Below, in pieces: positions 28,617 through 37,816 of a DNA stretch of 64,000 nucleotides. The position numbers were made by a program, and so were the translations under genes. How positions within the stretch are numbered: the stretch's first letter is position 1; every line of letters starts with the position of its first letter. The notes under the pieces are model-generated. The model was not told where the DNA came from and made no database searches. It saw only the letters and a program-made list of their open reading frames with translations. Origin of the DNA: Actinoallomurus spadix (GTDB lineage: Bacteria > Actinomycetota > Actinomycetes > Streptosporangiales > Streptosporangiaceae); NCBI RefSeq assembly GCF_024055725.1, contig NZ_JAMXMX010000010.1:227217-291216 (forward strand). The letters are read 5' to 3'.

Positions 28617-28622
28617 TACGCT
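28617..28622 (+). promoter_or_regulatory. -10 box of leaderless GDPD gene
   Basis: TACGCT, exactly 7 bases before the ATG at 28630 with no Shine-Dalgarno. Confidence 0.5.
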
Positions 28623-28629
28623 GTGACGG

Positions 28630-29454
28630 ATGGAGATCCAAGGACACCGCGGGGCGCGGGGACTGTGGCCGGAGAACACCATCGCGGGGTTCGCCAGAAC
28701 CCTCGAACTCGGCGTCGACGTGCTCGAACTGGACGTCGCGCTCACTGCGGACGGGGTTCCGGTGCTCCATCACGACCAGGCGCTGAACCCCGGGACCGTA
28801 CGGGACCGGGGGCCGTGCCGGCCCGGCGACCCGCTCTACCCCTACGCCGGCCGGCCGATCCGGGAGCTCACCCTCGCGCAGGTCAAGACGCTCGACGCGG
28901 GGATCCTGAACACGCGGTTCGAGGCGACGCAGACGCCGATCCCCGGCGCGGAGGTGCCGACGCTGGCGGAGCTGTGCGAGCTCGTCGCCCCGCACGACGT
29001 ACGCCTGTCCGTCGAGATCAAGACCGACCCATCGTGGCCGGACATCGAGACGATCACGGTCGCGGCCGTGAAGGTGCTGGAGTCGTACGGACTGCTGGAG
29101 CGGGTGCGGCTGCTGGCGTTCGACTGGCGGGTGCTGGGCGTGGCCCGGGAACTGCTGCCCGGCGGGCAGCGCGTCGCGCTGGTCGAGCCGGACACGCTCG
29201 ACGCGTCGTGGATGGCCGGGCGGGACCCGGCGGGCGGACTGATCGCCGCCGCGGCCGACGCCGGGGCGACCATGCTCTCCCCGAAGCGGGTCATGGTCGT
29301 CCCGGAACTGGTCGCGGCGGCGCACGCGCGTAACCTGCGGGTCGTCCCCTGGACGGTCAACGATCCGGCCGAGATGCGGCGGCTCATCGCCTTCGGCGTG
29401 GACGCGATCGTCACCGACTACCCCGACCGTCTCCGTACGGTGCTGGGCCGCTGA
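28630..29454 (+). CDS. Glycerophosphodiester phosphodiesterase
   Basis: 274 residues, TIM-barrel GDPD domain. N-terminal GHRGARGLWPENT (residues 5-17) carries the catalytic His6 and the Glu of PENT; ELDVALTADGVPVLHHD supplies Glu/Asp metal ligands and the second His (VLHHD). Later strands include LSVEIKTD and VVPWTVND. It hydrolyses glycerophosphodiesters from phospholipids to glycerol 3-phosphate and alcohol. No signal peptide, so cytosolic. Convergent with corA, 12 bases apart and without an obvious terminator. Confidence 0.93.
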   Translation: MEIQGHRGARGLWPENTIAGFARTLELGVDVLELDVALTADGVPVLHHDQALNPGTVRDRGPCRPGDPLYPYAGRPIRELTLAQVKTLDAGILNTRFEATQTPIPGAEVPTLAELCELVAPHDVRLSVEIKTDPSWPDIETITVAAVKVLESYGLLERVRLLAFDWRVLGVARELLPGGQRVALVEPDTLDASWMAGRDPAGGLIAAAADAGATMLSPKRVMVVPELVAAAHARNLRVVPWTVNDPAEMRRLIAFGVDAIVTDYPDRLRTVLGR

Positions 29455-29466
29455 ACGCTCGGCGGG

Positions 29467-30570
29467 TCAGAGCCAGCCGTTGCGGCGGAAGCCGCGATAG
29501 AGAACGAAACAGGCCGCCGCGATGACGCCCACGGCGAGCAGGTAGCCGTACTTCCAGTGCAGCTCCGGCATGTGGTCGAAGTTCATGCCGTACACCCCGG
29601 TGATCGCCGTGGGCATCGCGAGGATCGCCGCCCACGCGGAGATCTTGCGCATGTCGTGGTTGTCGGTGACGGTCACCTGGGTGAGGTGCGCCTGAAGGAT
29701 CGGGGTGAGCAGCTCGTCGCAGGACTCGACCTGCTCGCGTACGCGGGCGAGGTGGTCGTCGACGTCGCGGAAGTACTCCCGGATCTCGGCCGGGACGAAC
29801 CGGCGGGCGGCGAGGTTGCGCAGGGGGCCGGACAGCGGGCCGACGGCGCGCTTGAGCTGGATGACCTCGCGCTTCAACCGGTAGATGCGCTCGGCCTGGT
29901 TGGTGGCGTCGGCGGAGAAGACGTTCTCCTCGACCTCGTCGATGTCCTGCTGGACGGCGTTGCCGACGCAGATGTAGTCGTCGACGACCCGGTCGATGAT
30001 GGCGTGCAGGACGGCGGCGGGGCCGAGGGCCAGCCGCTCGGGGTTGTCCTCGAGACGCTGCCGGACGGGCGCGAGCGCGCCGTGCTCACCGTGCCGCACG
30101 GTGACGATGAAGTCGGGCCCGCAGAAGATCATGATCTCGCCGGTGCGCACGGTCTCCGTGCCACCGCGCTCGACGTATCCGACCGTCTTCATGACGACGA
30201 ACTGCACGTCGTCGTAGCGTTCGAGCTTCGGCCGCTGGTGGGCGTGGACGGCGTCCTCCACGGCGAGCGGGTGCAGGCCGAACACCTCCGACAGCCGCTC
30301 CAGCTCGGCGGCGTCGGGCTCGTGCAGCCCGACCCAGACGAAGCGGCTGCGCGGCTCGGCGCCCTCCGGAAGGTCGTCGGGGGCGCGGACCAGCTCGACG
30401 GCCTCGGCGAGACTGGTGGTGCCGACGCGCTCGCCGTCGACGTACGCCGCCCAGTCGATGAGGGCGGACCGCTGGTTGATCGACTCACCGGCCGCGATGC
30501 GACCGGGACGGGCGAGCGGCTTGAACAGGACGCGGGTCGCGCGTCCGGGGCGAACCCTGGTCATGGCCAT
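29467..30570 (-). CDS. corA: CorA-family magnesium/cobalt channel
   Basis: 367 residues. A large cytosolic N-terminal domain, a long stalk helix (~220-300), and two C-terminal transmembrane helices; the first ends with the selectivity signature YGMNF near residue 329, the second is YLLAVGVIAAACFVLYRGF. The C terminus is basic (RRNGWL). Start ATG 30570; the sequence GGGAAGGA six bases upstream is partly paired in a short hairpin (AGGGA / TCCCT). A 32-codon leader ORF with its own strong ribosome-binding site lies 54 bases upstream at 30625-30723 and may regulate it in response to magnesium. Confidence 0.93.
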   Translation of the reverse strand: MAMTRVRPGRATRVLFKPLARPGRIAAGESINQRSALIDWAAYVDGERVGTTSLAEAVELVRAPDDLPEGAEPRSRFVWVGLHEPDAAELERLSEVFGLHPLAVEDAVHAHQRPKLERYDDVQFVVMKTVGYVERGGTETVRTGEIMIFCGPDFIVTVRHGEHGALAPVRQRLEDNPERLALGPAAVLHAIIDRVVDDYICVGNAVQQDIDEVEENVFSADATNQAERIYRLKREVIQLKRAVGPLSGPLRNLAARRFVPAEIREYFRDVDDHLARVREQVESCDELLTPILQAHLTQVTVTDNHDMRKISAWAAILAMPTAITGVYGMNFDHMPELHWKYGYLLAVGVIAAACFVLYRGFRRNGWL

Positions 30571-30624
30571 GAGGGATCCTTCCCTGGCCCGGCCGCACGC
30601 GCGACGGCGCGCGTCGACCCGAGA

Positions 30625-30723
30625 TCAGAGCGGGGAGCGCGCGCCGGAGGCGGCCGGACGCCGAGTAGAGGTGGTCGGACTGTGAGGAGGCTCGGCGTTA
30701 CTGCAAGGATCGCCAGGACTCAT
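30625..30723 (-). CDS. Proline-rich leader peptide upstream of corA
   Basis: 32 codons, ATG at 30723, stop at 30625. The ribosome-binding site AAGGAGG at 30732-30738 is the best in the neighbourhood, eight bases before the ATG. The peptide starts MSPGDPCSNAEPPHSP and has seven prolines in 32 residues. Downstream, before the corA start, lies a 7-bp hairpin ACGCGCG / CGCGCGT. Proline-rich leaders such as MgtL and CorL regulate magnesium transporter genes in enterobacteria, so a similar attenuation role is a reasonable inference. Too short for codon statistics; existence of the peptide is not proven. Confidence 0.55.
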   Translation of the reverse strand: MSPGDPCSNAEPPHSPTTSTRRPAASGARSPL

Positions 30724-30957
30724 TTCGACCACCTCCTTCGGTCAGGGGCGTCAGAGCGCGGCCTCTGAGGTTACACCGGGAAATAAGGACGCCCGGCGGC
30801 GCCCGCCGGTTCACAGGTTTCCCGGATTATTTCGGAAATCACGCGTCCGGTCCCGTGGAGGATCAACGCCGCGGCCCCACCGCTCCTTCCCTCGCCTGCC
30901 CGCAGACCCGGGTGCGCCGCGACTTCCCTCGCCGGCCCGGGAAACGGGAGATCTCGG

Positions 30958-30963
30958 TAGGCT
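30958..30963 (+). promoter_or_regulatory. -10 box of leaderless purD
   Basis: TAGGCT, exactly 7 bases before the purD GTG at 30971, no Shine-Dalgarno. Confidence 0.55.
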
Positions 30964-30970
30964 TCCCTGC

Positions 30971-32206
<1,236 letters not shown>

Positions 32207-32298
32207 CGTCCTCATCATCGTGGCGGCTCTCCTGACGGAACGGAGAAGTTGATCTAGAGTCCGGTGTTGATCTTGGTCCTCCGGAAGGGATGACTGTC

Positions 32299-33552
32299 AT
32301 GCGCCGTTCAGCCGGACTCACCCTGGCCACGCTCCTCCTGACGGCCGGTACCTGCGGCACCGCCCTCGCCGGGACCCCGGCCCGCGAACCGGGCACCGCC
32401 CCGCGAACCGCCACCGGCACGGCACGGGCCGCCACCGGCACGGCACGGGCCGCCACCGGCACGGCACGGGCCGCCACCGGAAGGGCGCGAGCCGCCACCG
32501 GAAGGGCGCGGGCCGCCGCTCTCACCCGGCTGCACGCCACCTCGTCCCACGCGTTCGTCGACTCCGCCGGGACGACCCACCTGCTGACCGGCCCGAACAT
32601 CCAGCCGGTCTGGGACGCCCACGACACGGGCACCTGGGGGCAGTCGACGTACGACTCGATCAAGGCCAAGGGCTTCACCGCGGTCCGCATGGTCCTGTTC
32701 TGGGACATGTTCCAGCCGACCGAGGCCGAGTGGAACGAGACGGCGTTCGCCACCCTGGCCACGGCGGTCACGCGGGCGAAGGCCGCCGGTCTCTACGTCA
32801 TCCTCGACTGCGTCCACATGTCCGGCGGTAACGACGGCCAGGAGCACGTGCCCGGCTGGGCGCAGGTCACGCCCGACGACACGACCGAGGGCCTGGACGC
32901 GGTGGTCGAGAACGGCCTGGGCTTCCTGCAGACGATCGCCAACCGGTACCAGGACGAGCCGGCGATCGCGGCGTACGACCCGGTCAATGAGCCGTTCCGC
33001 TCCTCCACGAGGTCCGCGCGACTGCTGTCCGACTACACGAAGATCGTGAACGCGATCCGCGCCAAGGACGGCGTCACGAACATCATGCTGGAGCCGTCGT
33101 ACGGCGACTCGAAGGTGCCCGCCTCGTCGTTCTCATCGTTCACGCCGACGAACCGCGGCAACCTCATCTGGTCGGTCCACGACTACTACAACGGGGCCGC
33201 CAAGAGCGGCTACACGAACGGCTACGACAACTCCACCGGCCTGGGCATGGTCCCGAACCCCTCCGACGGCACCACCGGCTACAACTCCGCGAACAAGGCC
33301 GGGCTCGCCTCCCACCTGCAGGTCCAGCTCGACCTGGCCAAGACGGAGGGCCTGCCGGTCTGGATCGGCGAGTTCGGCATCGGCGCCGGCGCCACCGGCC
33401 ACGACCAGTACGTCAAGGACAAGGTCGCGCTCTACAAGTCCAAGGGCCTGGACTACGCCTGGTGGGAGTACTCCTCCGGCAACGGGAGCGGGCCGTTCAG
33501 CATGGTCGACGCGAATGAGAACTGGCGGTCCTGGGTGAGCTACCTGTTCTGA
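32299..33552 (+). CDS. Secreted glycoside hydrolase family 5 (cellulase-like)
   Basis: 417 residues. Signal peptide MRRSAGLTLATLLLTAGTCG with cleavage near ALAG; a repeat linker of five 7-residue units (ATGTARA x3, ATGRARA x2) at ~37-72; then a GH5 barrel with acid/base Glu in YDPVNEPF near 232 and nucleophile Glu in WIGEFG near 356. Substrate glycans such as cellulose or mannan are plausible; HDYYNGA and the C-terminal WWEYSSG also recall endoglycoceramidase-type GH5. ATG 32299 has AAGGG nine bases upstream. It interrupts the pur genes between purD and purB. Confidence 0.9.
   Translation: MRRSAGLTLATLLLTAGTCGTALAGTPAREPGTAPRTATGTARAATGTARAATGTARAATGRARAATGRARAAALTRLHATSSHAFVDSAGTTHLLTGPNIQPVWDAHDTGTWGQSTYDSIKAKGFTAVRMVLFWDMFQPTEAEWNETAFATLATAVTRAKAAGLYVILDCVHMSGGNDGQEHVPGWAQVTPDDTTEGLDAVVENGLGFLQTIANRYQDEPAIAAYDPVNEPFRSSTRSARLLSDYTKIVNAIRAKDGVTNIMLEPSYGDSKVPASSFSSFTPTNRGNLIWSVHDYYNGAAKSGYTNGYDNSTGLGMVPNPSDGTTGYNSANKAGLASHLQVQLDLAKTEGLPVWIGEFGIGAGATGHDQYVKDKVALYKSKGLDYAWWEYSSGNGSGPFSMVDANENWRSWVSYLF
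32410..32514 (+). repeat. 21-bp tandem repeat (5 units) in the GH5 linker
   Basis: Units starting GCCACCGG at 32410, 32431, 32452, 32473 and 32494. The first three are essentially identical (GCCACCGGCACGGCACGGGC), the last two carry GAAGGGCGCG. In-frame, so copy number changes alter only linker length between signal peptide and catalytic domain. Confidence 0.9.
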
Positions 33553-33571
33553 CCCCTGGGACACTGGAAGG

Positions 33572-34882
33572 GTGATCGAGCGCTACACCCTTCCGGAGAT
33601 GGGCCGCGTCTGGAGCGACGCGCACAAGTACGAACTGTGGTGCCGGGTCGAGACCCTGGTGCTCGAGGCGCACGCGAAGGCGGGCACCGTCCCGGCGGAC
33701 GTCGTCGAGCCGGTGCGCGCCGCCCCGCCGCCGACCCCCGAGCGGGTCGCCGAGATCGAGGCGACGACCCAGCACGACGTGATCGCGTTCCTGTCCGCGT
33801 GGGCCGACAACACCAGGCCCCGCGAGGCCGCGGCGTACGTCCACTTCGGCATGACGTCCTCGGACCTGCTCGACACGGCCCTCGCGGTGCAGCTCGTCGA
33901 GGCGACCGACATCCTCCTCGCCAAGGCCGACGCCCTCGTCGCGGCGCTGCGCGACCACGGACTGGCGCACCGCGACACGCTGCGCGTCGGCCGTACCCAC
34001 GGCATCCACGGCGAGCCGGACGTCTGGGGGCACCGGGTCGCCGACTTCGCGTTCGCGATGGCGCGCTCCCGTGACCGGCTGCGCCGCGCCCGTGCGGCCG
34101 TCGGGGTCTGCGCGATCTCCGGCGCCGTCGGCACCTACTCCAACATCGACCCGGAGGTCGAGCGGTACGTCGCCGCCGAGCTCGGGCTCACCCCGGCCGA
34201 CGTGTCCACCCAGGTGGTGATCCGCGACGGCATCAGCGAGTGGGTCTCCACGCTCGCGATCATGGCCACGGTCTGCGAGGCGATCGCGCTGGAGGTCCGC
34301 CACGGCCAGCGCACCGAGGTCCGTGAGCTGTGGGAGCCGTTCGGGAAGGGCCAGAAGGGCTCCTCCGCGATGCCGCACAAGAAGAATCCGATCATCTCCG
34401 AGCGCCTGGCCGGAATGGCCCGGATCGTGCGCGCCCAGGTGGTCCCGGTCCTGGAGGGCATCCCGCTGTGGCACGAGCGGGACATCTCGCACTCCTCCAC
34501 CGAGCGGATCGCGCTGCCCGACGCCGCCATCGCGCTCGACTACATGCTCAACCTGACACACCGCCTGGTCACCGGCCTCGTCGTCGACGCCGAGCGGATG
34601 CGCGCCAACCTCGAGTCGACCGGCGGGCTGATCTACACGAGCACCGTCCTGCTGGAGCTCGTCAACGCCGGGATGTCCCGCGACGACGAGGCGTACCCCC
34701 TCGTGCAGCGCGCCGCGATGGAGACCTGGGAGACCGGGACGCCGTTCCGCGAGACTCTGCGTACCCAGGCGGCCGCGGCGGGGCTGACCCTCGACGAGGC
34801 ACGGCTCGACGAGGTCTGCCGGCCGGAGCGGTACGTCGAGCGCCTCGACGGCGTCTTCCAGCGCCTCGCCGCCCTGAGCTGA
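33572..34882 (+). CDS. purB: Adenylosuccinate lyase
   Basis: 436 residues, fumarase/aspartase superfamily. Acts twice in purine synthesis (SAICAR to AICAR, adenylosuccinate to AMP). Motifs: TQHDVIAFL near 68, [12 protein letters not shown] near 92, [10 protein letters not shown] near 141 and the superfamily signature [15 protein letters not shown] near 265. Start GTG 33572 with GGAAGG directly before. It follows the GH5 gene by 19 bases. Confidence 0.96.
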   Translation: MIERYTLPEMGRVWSDAHKYELWCRVETLVLEAHAKAGTVPADVVEPVRAAPPPTPERVAEIEATTQHDVIAFLSAWADNTRPREAAAYVHFGMTSSDLLDTALAVQLVEATDILLAKADALVAALRDHGLAHRDTLRVGRTHGIHGEPDVWGHRVADFAFAMARSRDRLRRARAAVGVCAISGAVGTYSNIDPEVERYVAAELGLTPADVSTQVVIRDGISEWVSTLAIMATVCEAIALEVRHGQRTEVRELWEPFGKGQKGSSAMPHKKNPIISERLAGMARIVRAQVVPVLEGIPLWHERDISHSSTERIALPDAAIALDYMLNLTHRLVTGLVVDAERMRANLESTGGLIYTSTVLLELVNAGMSRDDEAYPLVQRAAMETWETGTPFRETLRTQAAAAGLTLDEARLDEVCRPERYVERLDGVFQRLAALS

Positions 34883-34927
34883 CGCGGGAGAAATGCGATC
34901 ATGGTGGGGTACGAAGGGAGCTCCGCC

Positions 34928-35734
34928 ATGACCGCCGTCGTCCGCGAGCTGAACGTCTATCCCATCAAGAGCGCCGGCGGCACGCCGCTGACCCGCGCCG
35001 AGCTCCTCCCGGAGGGGTTCCAGCACGACCGGGCGTTCATGCTGATCCGCCCGGACGGGCGGCACCTGTCGCAGCGGGAGATCCCGCGCATGGCGCTGCT
35101 GCGCCCGTCGTACGACGGCGTGAAGCTGACCGTGGGTTTCGCCGGGACCGGGCCGGACGCGCCGCTCGGCCACGCGGTCCCGGCCGACGGGCCGGTGCTG
35201 GACGTCACGGTGCACGGCAACCCCTGTGCGGGCGTCGACCAGGGCGACGAGGCCGCGGAGTGGTTCACCGCCGCGCTCGGCCGCGAGTGCCGCCTCGTCG
35301 GGTTCACCGGCCGGCGCCCGACCAAGGTCGGCGGCGGCACGGTCCGGTTCGCCGACGAGTTCCCGCTGCTCATCGTCTCAGTGGAGTCTCTGGCGGAGCT
35401 GAACTCCCGCCTCGACGAGCCCCTGCCGATGAACCGCTTCCGGCCCAACATCGTGGTGGAGGGCCTCGGCGCGTGGGGCGAGGACTCCGTGCGCTCCCTG
35501 CGGATCGGCGAGGTCGAGCTGGAGCTGGTCAAGCCCTGCGCCCGGTGCGTGATCACGACCACCGACCAGGAGACCGCCGTCAAGGGCCGGGAGCCGCTGC
35601 GCACCCTGGCGACCTACCGGACCCTGGTGTTCCCGGACGGCGACCGCGGCGTCATCTTCGGCCAGAACGCCGTCCCCCGCGCCCTCGGCGCCATCGCCGT
35701 CGGCGACGCCGTGGAGGCCACCCGGCGCGACTGA
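34928..35734 (+). CDS. MOSC-domain protein (MOSC_N plus MOSC), possible molybdenum-dependent reductase
   Basis: 268 residues. N-terminal MOSC_N beta barrel ([37 protein letters not shown]) and C-terminal MOSC domain (residues ~115-260) with conserved [10 protein letters not shown] and [13 protein letters not shown], in which Cys of PCARC aligns with the molybdenum-ligand Cys of mARC/YcbX proteins. Those reduce N-hydroxylated compounds with electron donors, none of which is encoded nearby. ATG 34928 preferred because GAAGGGAG precedes it. Confidence 0.9.
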   Translation: MTAVVRELNVYPIKSAGGTPLTRAELLPEGFQHDRAFMLIRPDGRHLSQREIPRMALLRPSYDGVKLTVGFAGTGPDAPLGHAVPADGPVLDVTVHGNPCAGVDQGDEAAEWFTAALGRECRLVGFTGRRPTKVGGGTVRFADEFPLLIVSVESLAELNSRLDEPLPMNRFRPNIVVEGLGAWGEDSVRSLRIGEVELELVKPCARCVITTTDQETAVKGREPLRTLATYRTLVFPDGDRGVIFGQNAVPRALGAIAVGDAVEATRRD

Positions 35735-35739
35735 GCGGT

Positions 35740-35780
35740 GCCGGGCGGGTCGTGTCCCCATAACGGACACGCTGCCCGGC
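35740..35780 (+). terminator. Terminator after MOSC gene
   Basis: Nested hairpin: outer GCCGGGC / GCCCGGC, inner CGTGTCC / GGACACG with a 7-base loop. Confidence 0.8.
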
Positions 35781-36122
35781 GGCCGCACCGGGCGTCACCG
35801 CCCGCCTCACCGCCGTACGGCGGGCACGGCGCGCCGCAGATACCACACGCACCCGTGGGTATGCTCATGGCTCAGGTTCGTACAAGTGAAACGCTGAACG
35901 CATCGGCCAGCCCGGTCGCCGAGGTCCGCGAGGCCCCAACAAACCTGCGGCCCGCCGCATCTAACAAATCGGCGCTACCACGCCAGACCGGAAGTTTCGG
36001 TCATGCCACGGAGCGCCCGATGGAATACTGGGGCCGCCCGTGTCACACGCGCGGCACTCGTGACCCGCCGACCGACCGAGCGGGCAGTCTAACTTCACCG
36101 CAGCCAAAGGAGCACCGGCGAT
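35781..36122 (+). other. Long upstream region of murA paralogue
   Basis: About 340 bases without a convincing gene on either strand. It contains the palindrome CCGCCGTACGGCGG at 35811-35824 and A/T-richer stretches (35880-36000) where a promoter is likely. An AAAGGAG ribosome-binding site lies about nine bases before the murA ATG. Confidence 0.5.
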
Positions 36123-37412
36123 ATGAGCTTGGGCCACGAGGTCCGTTACCGCGTGCGGGGCGGCGCCGAGTTGAACGGCACCGTGTTCGTCCAGGGCGCC
36201 AAGAACGCCGTCCTGCCGATGATCGGCGCCTCCCTGATGGCGGCCGAGGGGCGTACGGTCCTCCGGAACGTGCCGATCATCGAGGACGTGAAACGCGCGG
36301 TCGAGCTGGCCCAGGCGGTCGGCGCGAAGGCCGAGCTGCACGAGGCCGAGCGCACCCTGGTGATCGACGCGTCGCAGCTGACCAGCCCGGTCCTGCCCGA
36401 AGAGATCGCCTCGCGGTTCCGTGGCTCGTTCCTGTTCGTGCCGGCCCTGCTGCACCGGCTCGGTGAGGCGGTGATCGAGGGCGTCGGCGGGTGCAACCTC
36501 GGCAGCCGCAACCTCGACTTCCACTACAACGGTTTCAAGCGCATGGGCGCGACCGTCACCGAGCAGGTGAGCGACGACGGCCGCGGCAGCATCCACGTCA
36601 AGGCCGGGCAGCTGCAGGGCGGCACGCTCTACCTCGACACGCCGTCGCACACCGGCACCGAGAACCTCCTCATGGCCGCCTCGCTCGCCGAGGGAACCAC
36701 GCTGATCAAGAACTGCGCCCTCGAGCCCGAGGTCCTGGACGTCATCCAGCTCCTGCAGCGGATGGGCGCGCGCATCACCGGCGGCGGCACCGGCTTCATC
36801 ACCGTCGAGGGCGTCGACCGCCTCACCGCGGTCCAGCACACGGTGATGCCCGACCGCATCGACGCGGGCGTGCTGGTGATGGCGGCCGCCGCGACGGGCG
36901 GCGAGATCAGCCTGGTCGGCGCCTCGCTCGAGCACCTCGGCGTCGCCGCCGACAAGCTGGAGCAGATGGGCGTGGAGTTCGCGCAGGAGGGCGCCGTGCT
37001 GCGCGTCCGCCGCGACCGGCCGCTGCGGCCGATCAACGTGATCACCGACGAGTACCCCGGCTTCGCCACCGACCTCCAGTCGCCGATCATGGCGCTGTCC
37101 TGCCTCGCCGACGGGCCGAGCTACATCTACGAGCGCATCTTCGACGGCCGGTTCAAGCTGGCCGACGAGCTGGTACGGATGGGCGCCGACATCGAGGTGA
37201 ACGGCAACCGCGCCAAGGTCAACGGCGCGACGCCGCTGCGCGGGGCCGAGGTCGTCGCCCACGACCTGCGCACCGGCAGCGCGCTCGTGCTCGCGGGCCT
37301 CGTGGCGGAGGGCGAGACCACCATCACGAACGGCTACTACCTGGACCGCGGCCACTCGCACATCGCGGAGCGGCTGAACGCCCTGGGCGCGGACATCGAG
37401 CGCCTGGTCTGA
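36123..37412 (+). CDS. Divergent MurA (UDP-GlcNAc enolpyruvyl transferase) paralogue
   Basis: 429 residues, EPSP-synthase-like double barrel. UDP-GlcNAc 1-carboxyvinyltransferase for peptidoglycan synthesis. The Lys-Asn pair is present in QGAKNAVLP (27-28), the PEP-reactive Cys124 in GVGGCNLGSRNLD, and the catalytic Asp in ITDEYPGFATDLQ near 305. However, the canonical LxxGPLLAR and GxRPxD stretches are changed (FLFVPALLHRLG, GSRNLD), so this may be the second, divergent MurA of actinomycetes. Cys at the active site implies fosfomycin sensitivity if active. AAAGGAG precedes the ATG. Confidence 0.88.
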   Translation: MSLGHEVRYRVRGGAELNGTVFVQGAKNAVLPMIGASLMAAEGRTVLRNVPIIEDVKRAVELAQAVGAKAELHEAERTLVIDASQLTSPVLPEEIASRFRGSFLFVPALLHRLGEAVIEGVGGCNLGSRNLDFHYNGFKRMGATVTEQVSDDGRGSIHVKAGQLQGGTLYLDTPSHTGTENLLMAASLAEGTTLIKNCALEPEVLDVIQLLQRMGARITGGGTGFITVEGVDRLTAVQHTVMPDRIDAGVLVMAAAATGGEISLVGASLEHLGVAADKLEQMGVEFAQEGAVLRVRRDRPLRPINVITDEYPGFATDLQSPIMALSCLADGPSYIYERIFDGRFKLADELVRMGADIEVNGNRAKVNGATPLRGAEVVAHDLRTGSALVLAGLVAEGETTITNGYYLDRGHSHIAERLNALGADIERLV

Positions 37413-37421
37413 TCTCCGGCG

Positions 37422-37480
37422 CGTACGCCCCGTTCCGGCCCCGGTGTGAACTCCGGCCCGTGGCCGGGGCGGGGCGTACG
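37422..37480 (+). terminator. Long-stem hairpin after murA
   Basis: CGTACGCCCCG (37422-37432) pairs with CGGGGCGTACG (37470-37480); the 37-base interior holds further GC pairing. Probable terminator. Confidence 0.65.
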
Positions 37481-37526
37481 ACCGTAACGGACCAAAATGA
37501 TCACAGCATTCCCGACCCGCACTGAC

Positions 37527-37538
37527 CTAACCGGTTAG
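37527..37538 (+). promoter_or_regulatory. 12-bp palindrome in promoter region of the regulator gene
   Basis: Perfect palindrome CTAACCGGTTAG in an A/T-rich stretch (TAGTAATATTC follows). Forty bases on, GACGCTCTC is repeated at 37557-37565 and 37579-37587 around CCACTAGTGG. The layout suggests an operator-promoter region for the downstream regulator or its leader ORF. Confidence 0.5.
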
Positions 37539-37681
37539 TAATATTCTCCTCACCGGACGCTCTCCACTAGTGGTTTTTCGACGCTCTCTTAACCGATTTC
37601 GCTAAGACGCGTCACATACCACGGGCCTCCGGCGATCTGCCCAATGAGGTGTTAGTTCACGGAGCTGGGGCGGACGACCAG

Positions 37682-37816
37682 ATGAGGGGCGTCAGTGCGA
37701 TGAGTCATGCGTTGGGTGAGGGCCGTGCGTCGACGGCCGCGAGCGAGGACCCGCGGCGGGTGGGACCGGCCGAAAGCCGCCTGGAGGCGCTACGGCGCCG
37801 GGAGGGGCGGACATGA
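37682..37816 (+). CDS. Possible 44-codon leader ORF coupled to the regulator
   Basis: ATG 37682 to TGA 37816, or from the ATG at 37700 (MSHALGEGRASTAASEDPRR). Its stop overlaps the ATG of the next gene (ATGA), a pattern of translational coupling. The product is polar and Arg/Glu-rich with no recognised domain. A GGGGCGG lies before the first ATG. It could be a real small protein or only a leader. Confidence 0.4.
   Translation: MRGVSAMSHALGEGRASTAASEDPRRVGPAESRLEALRRREGRT

Noticed and set aside
29557..30768. 403-codon plus-strand frame over corA
   Set aside because: Shadow of corA; Val/Asp/Gly-rich composition without any domain.
35811..35824. CCGCCGTACGGCGG palindrome as an operator
   Set aside because: GTACGG-rich palindromes occur by chance throughout this genome; no supporting context.
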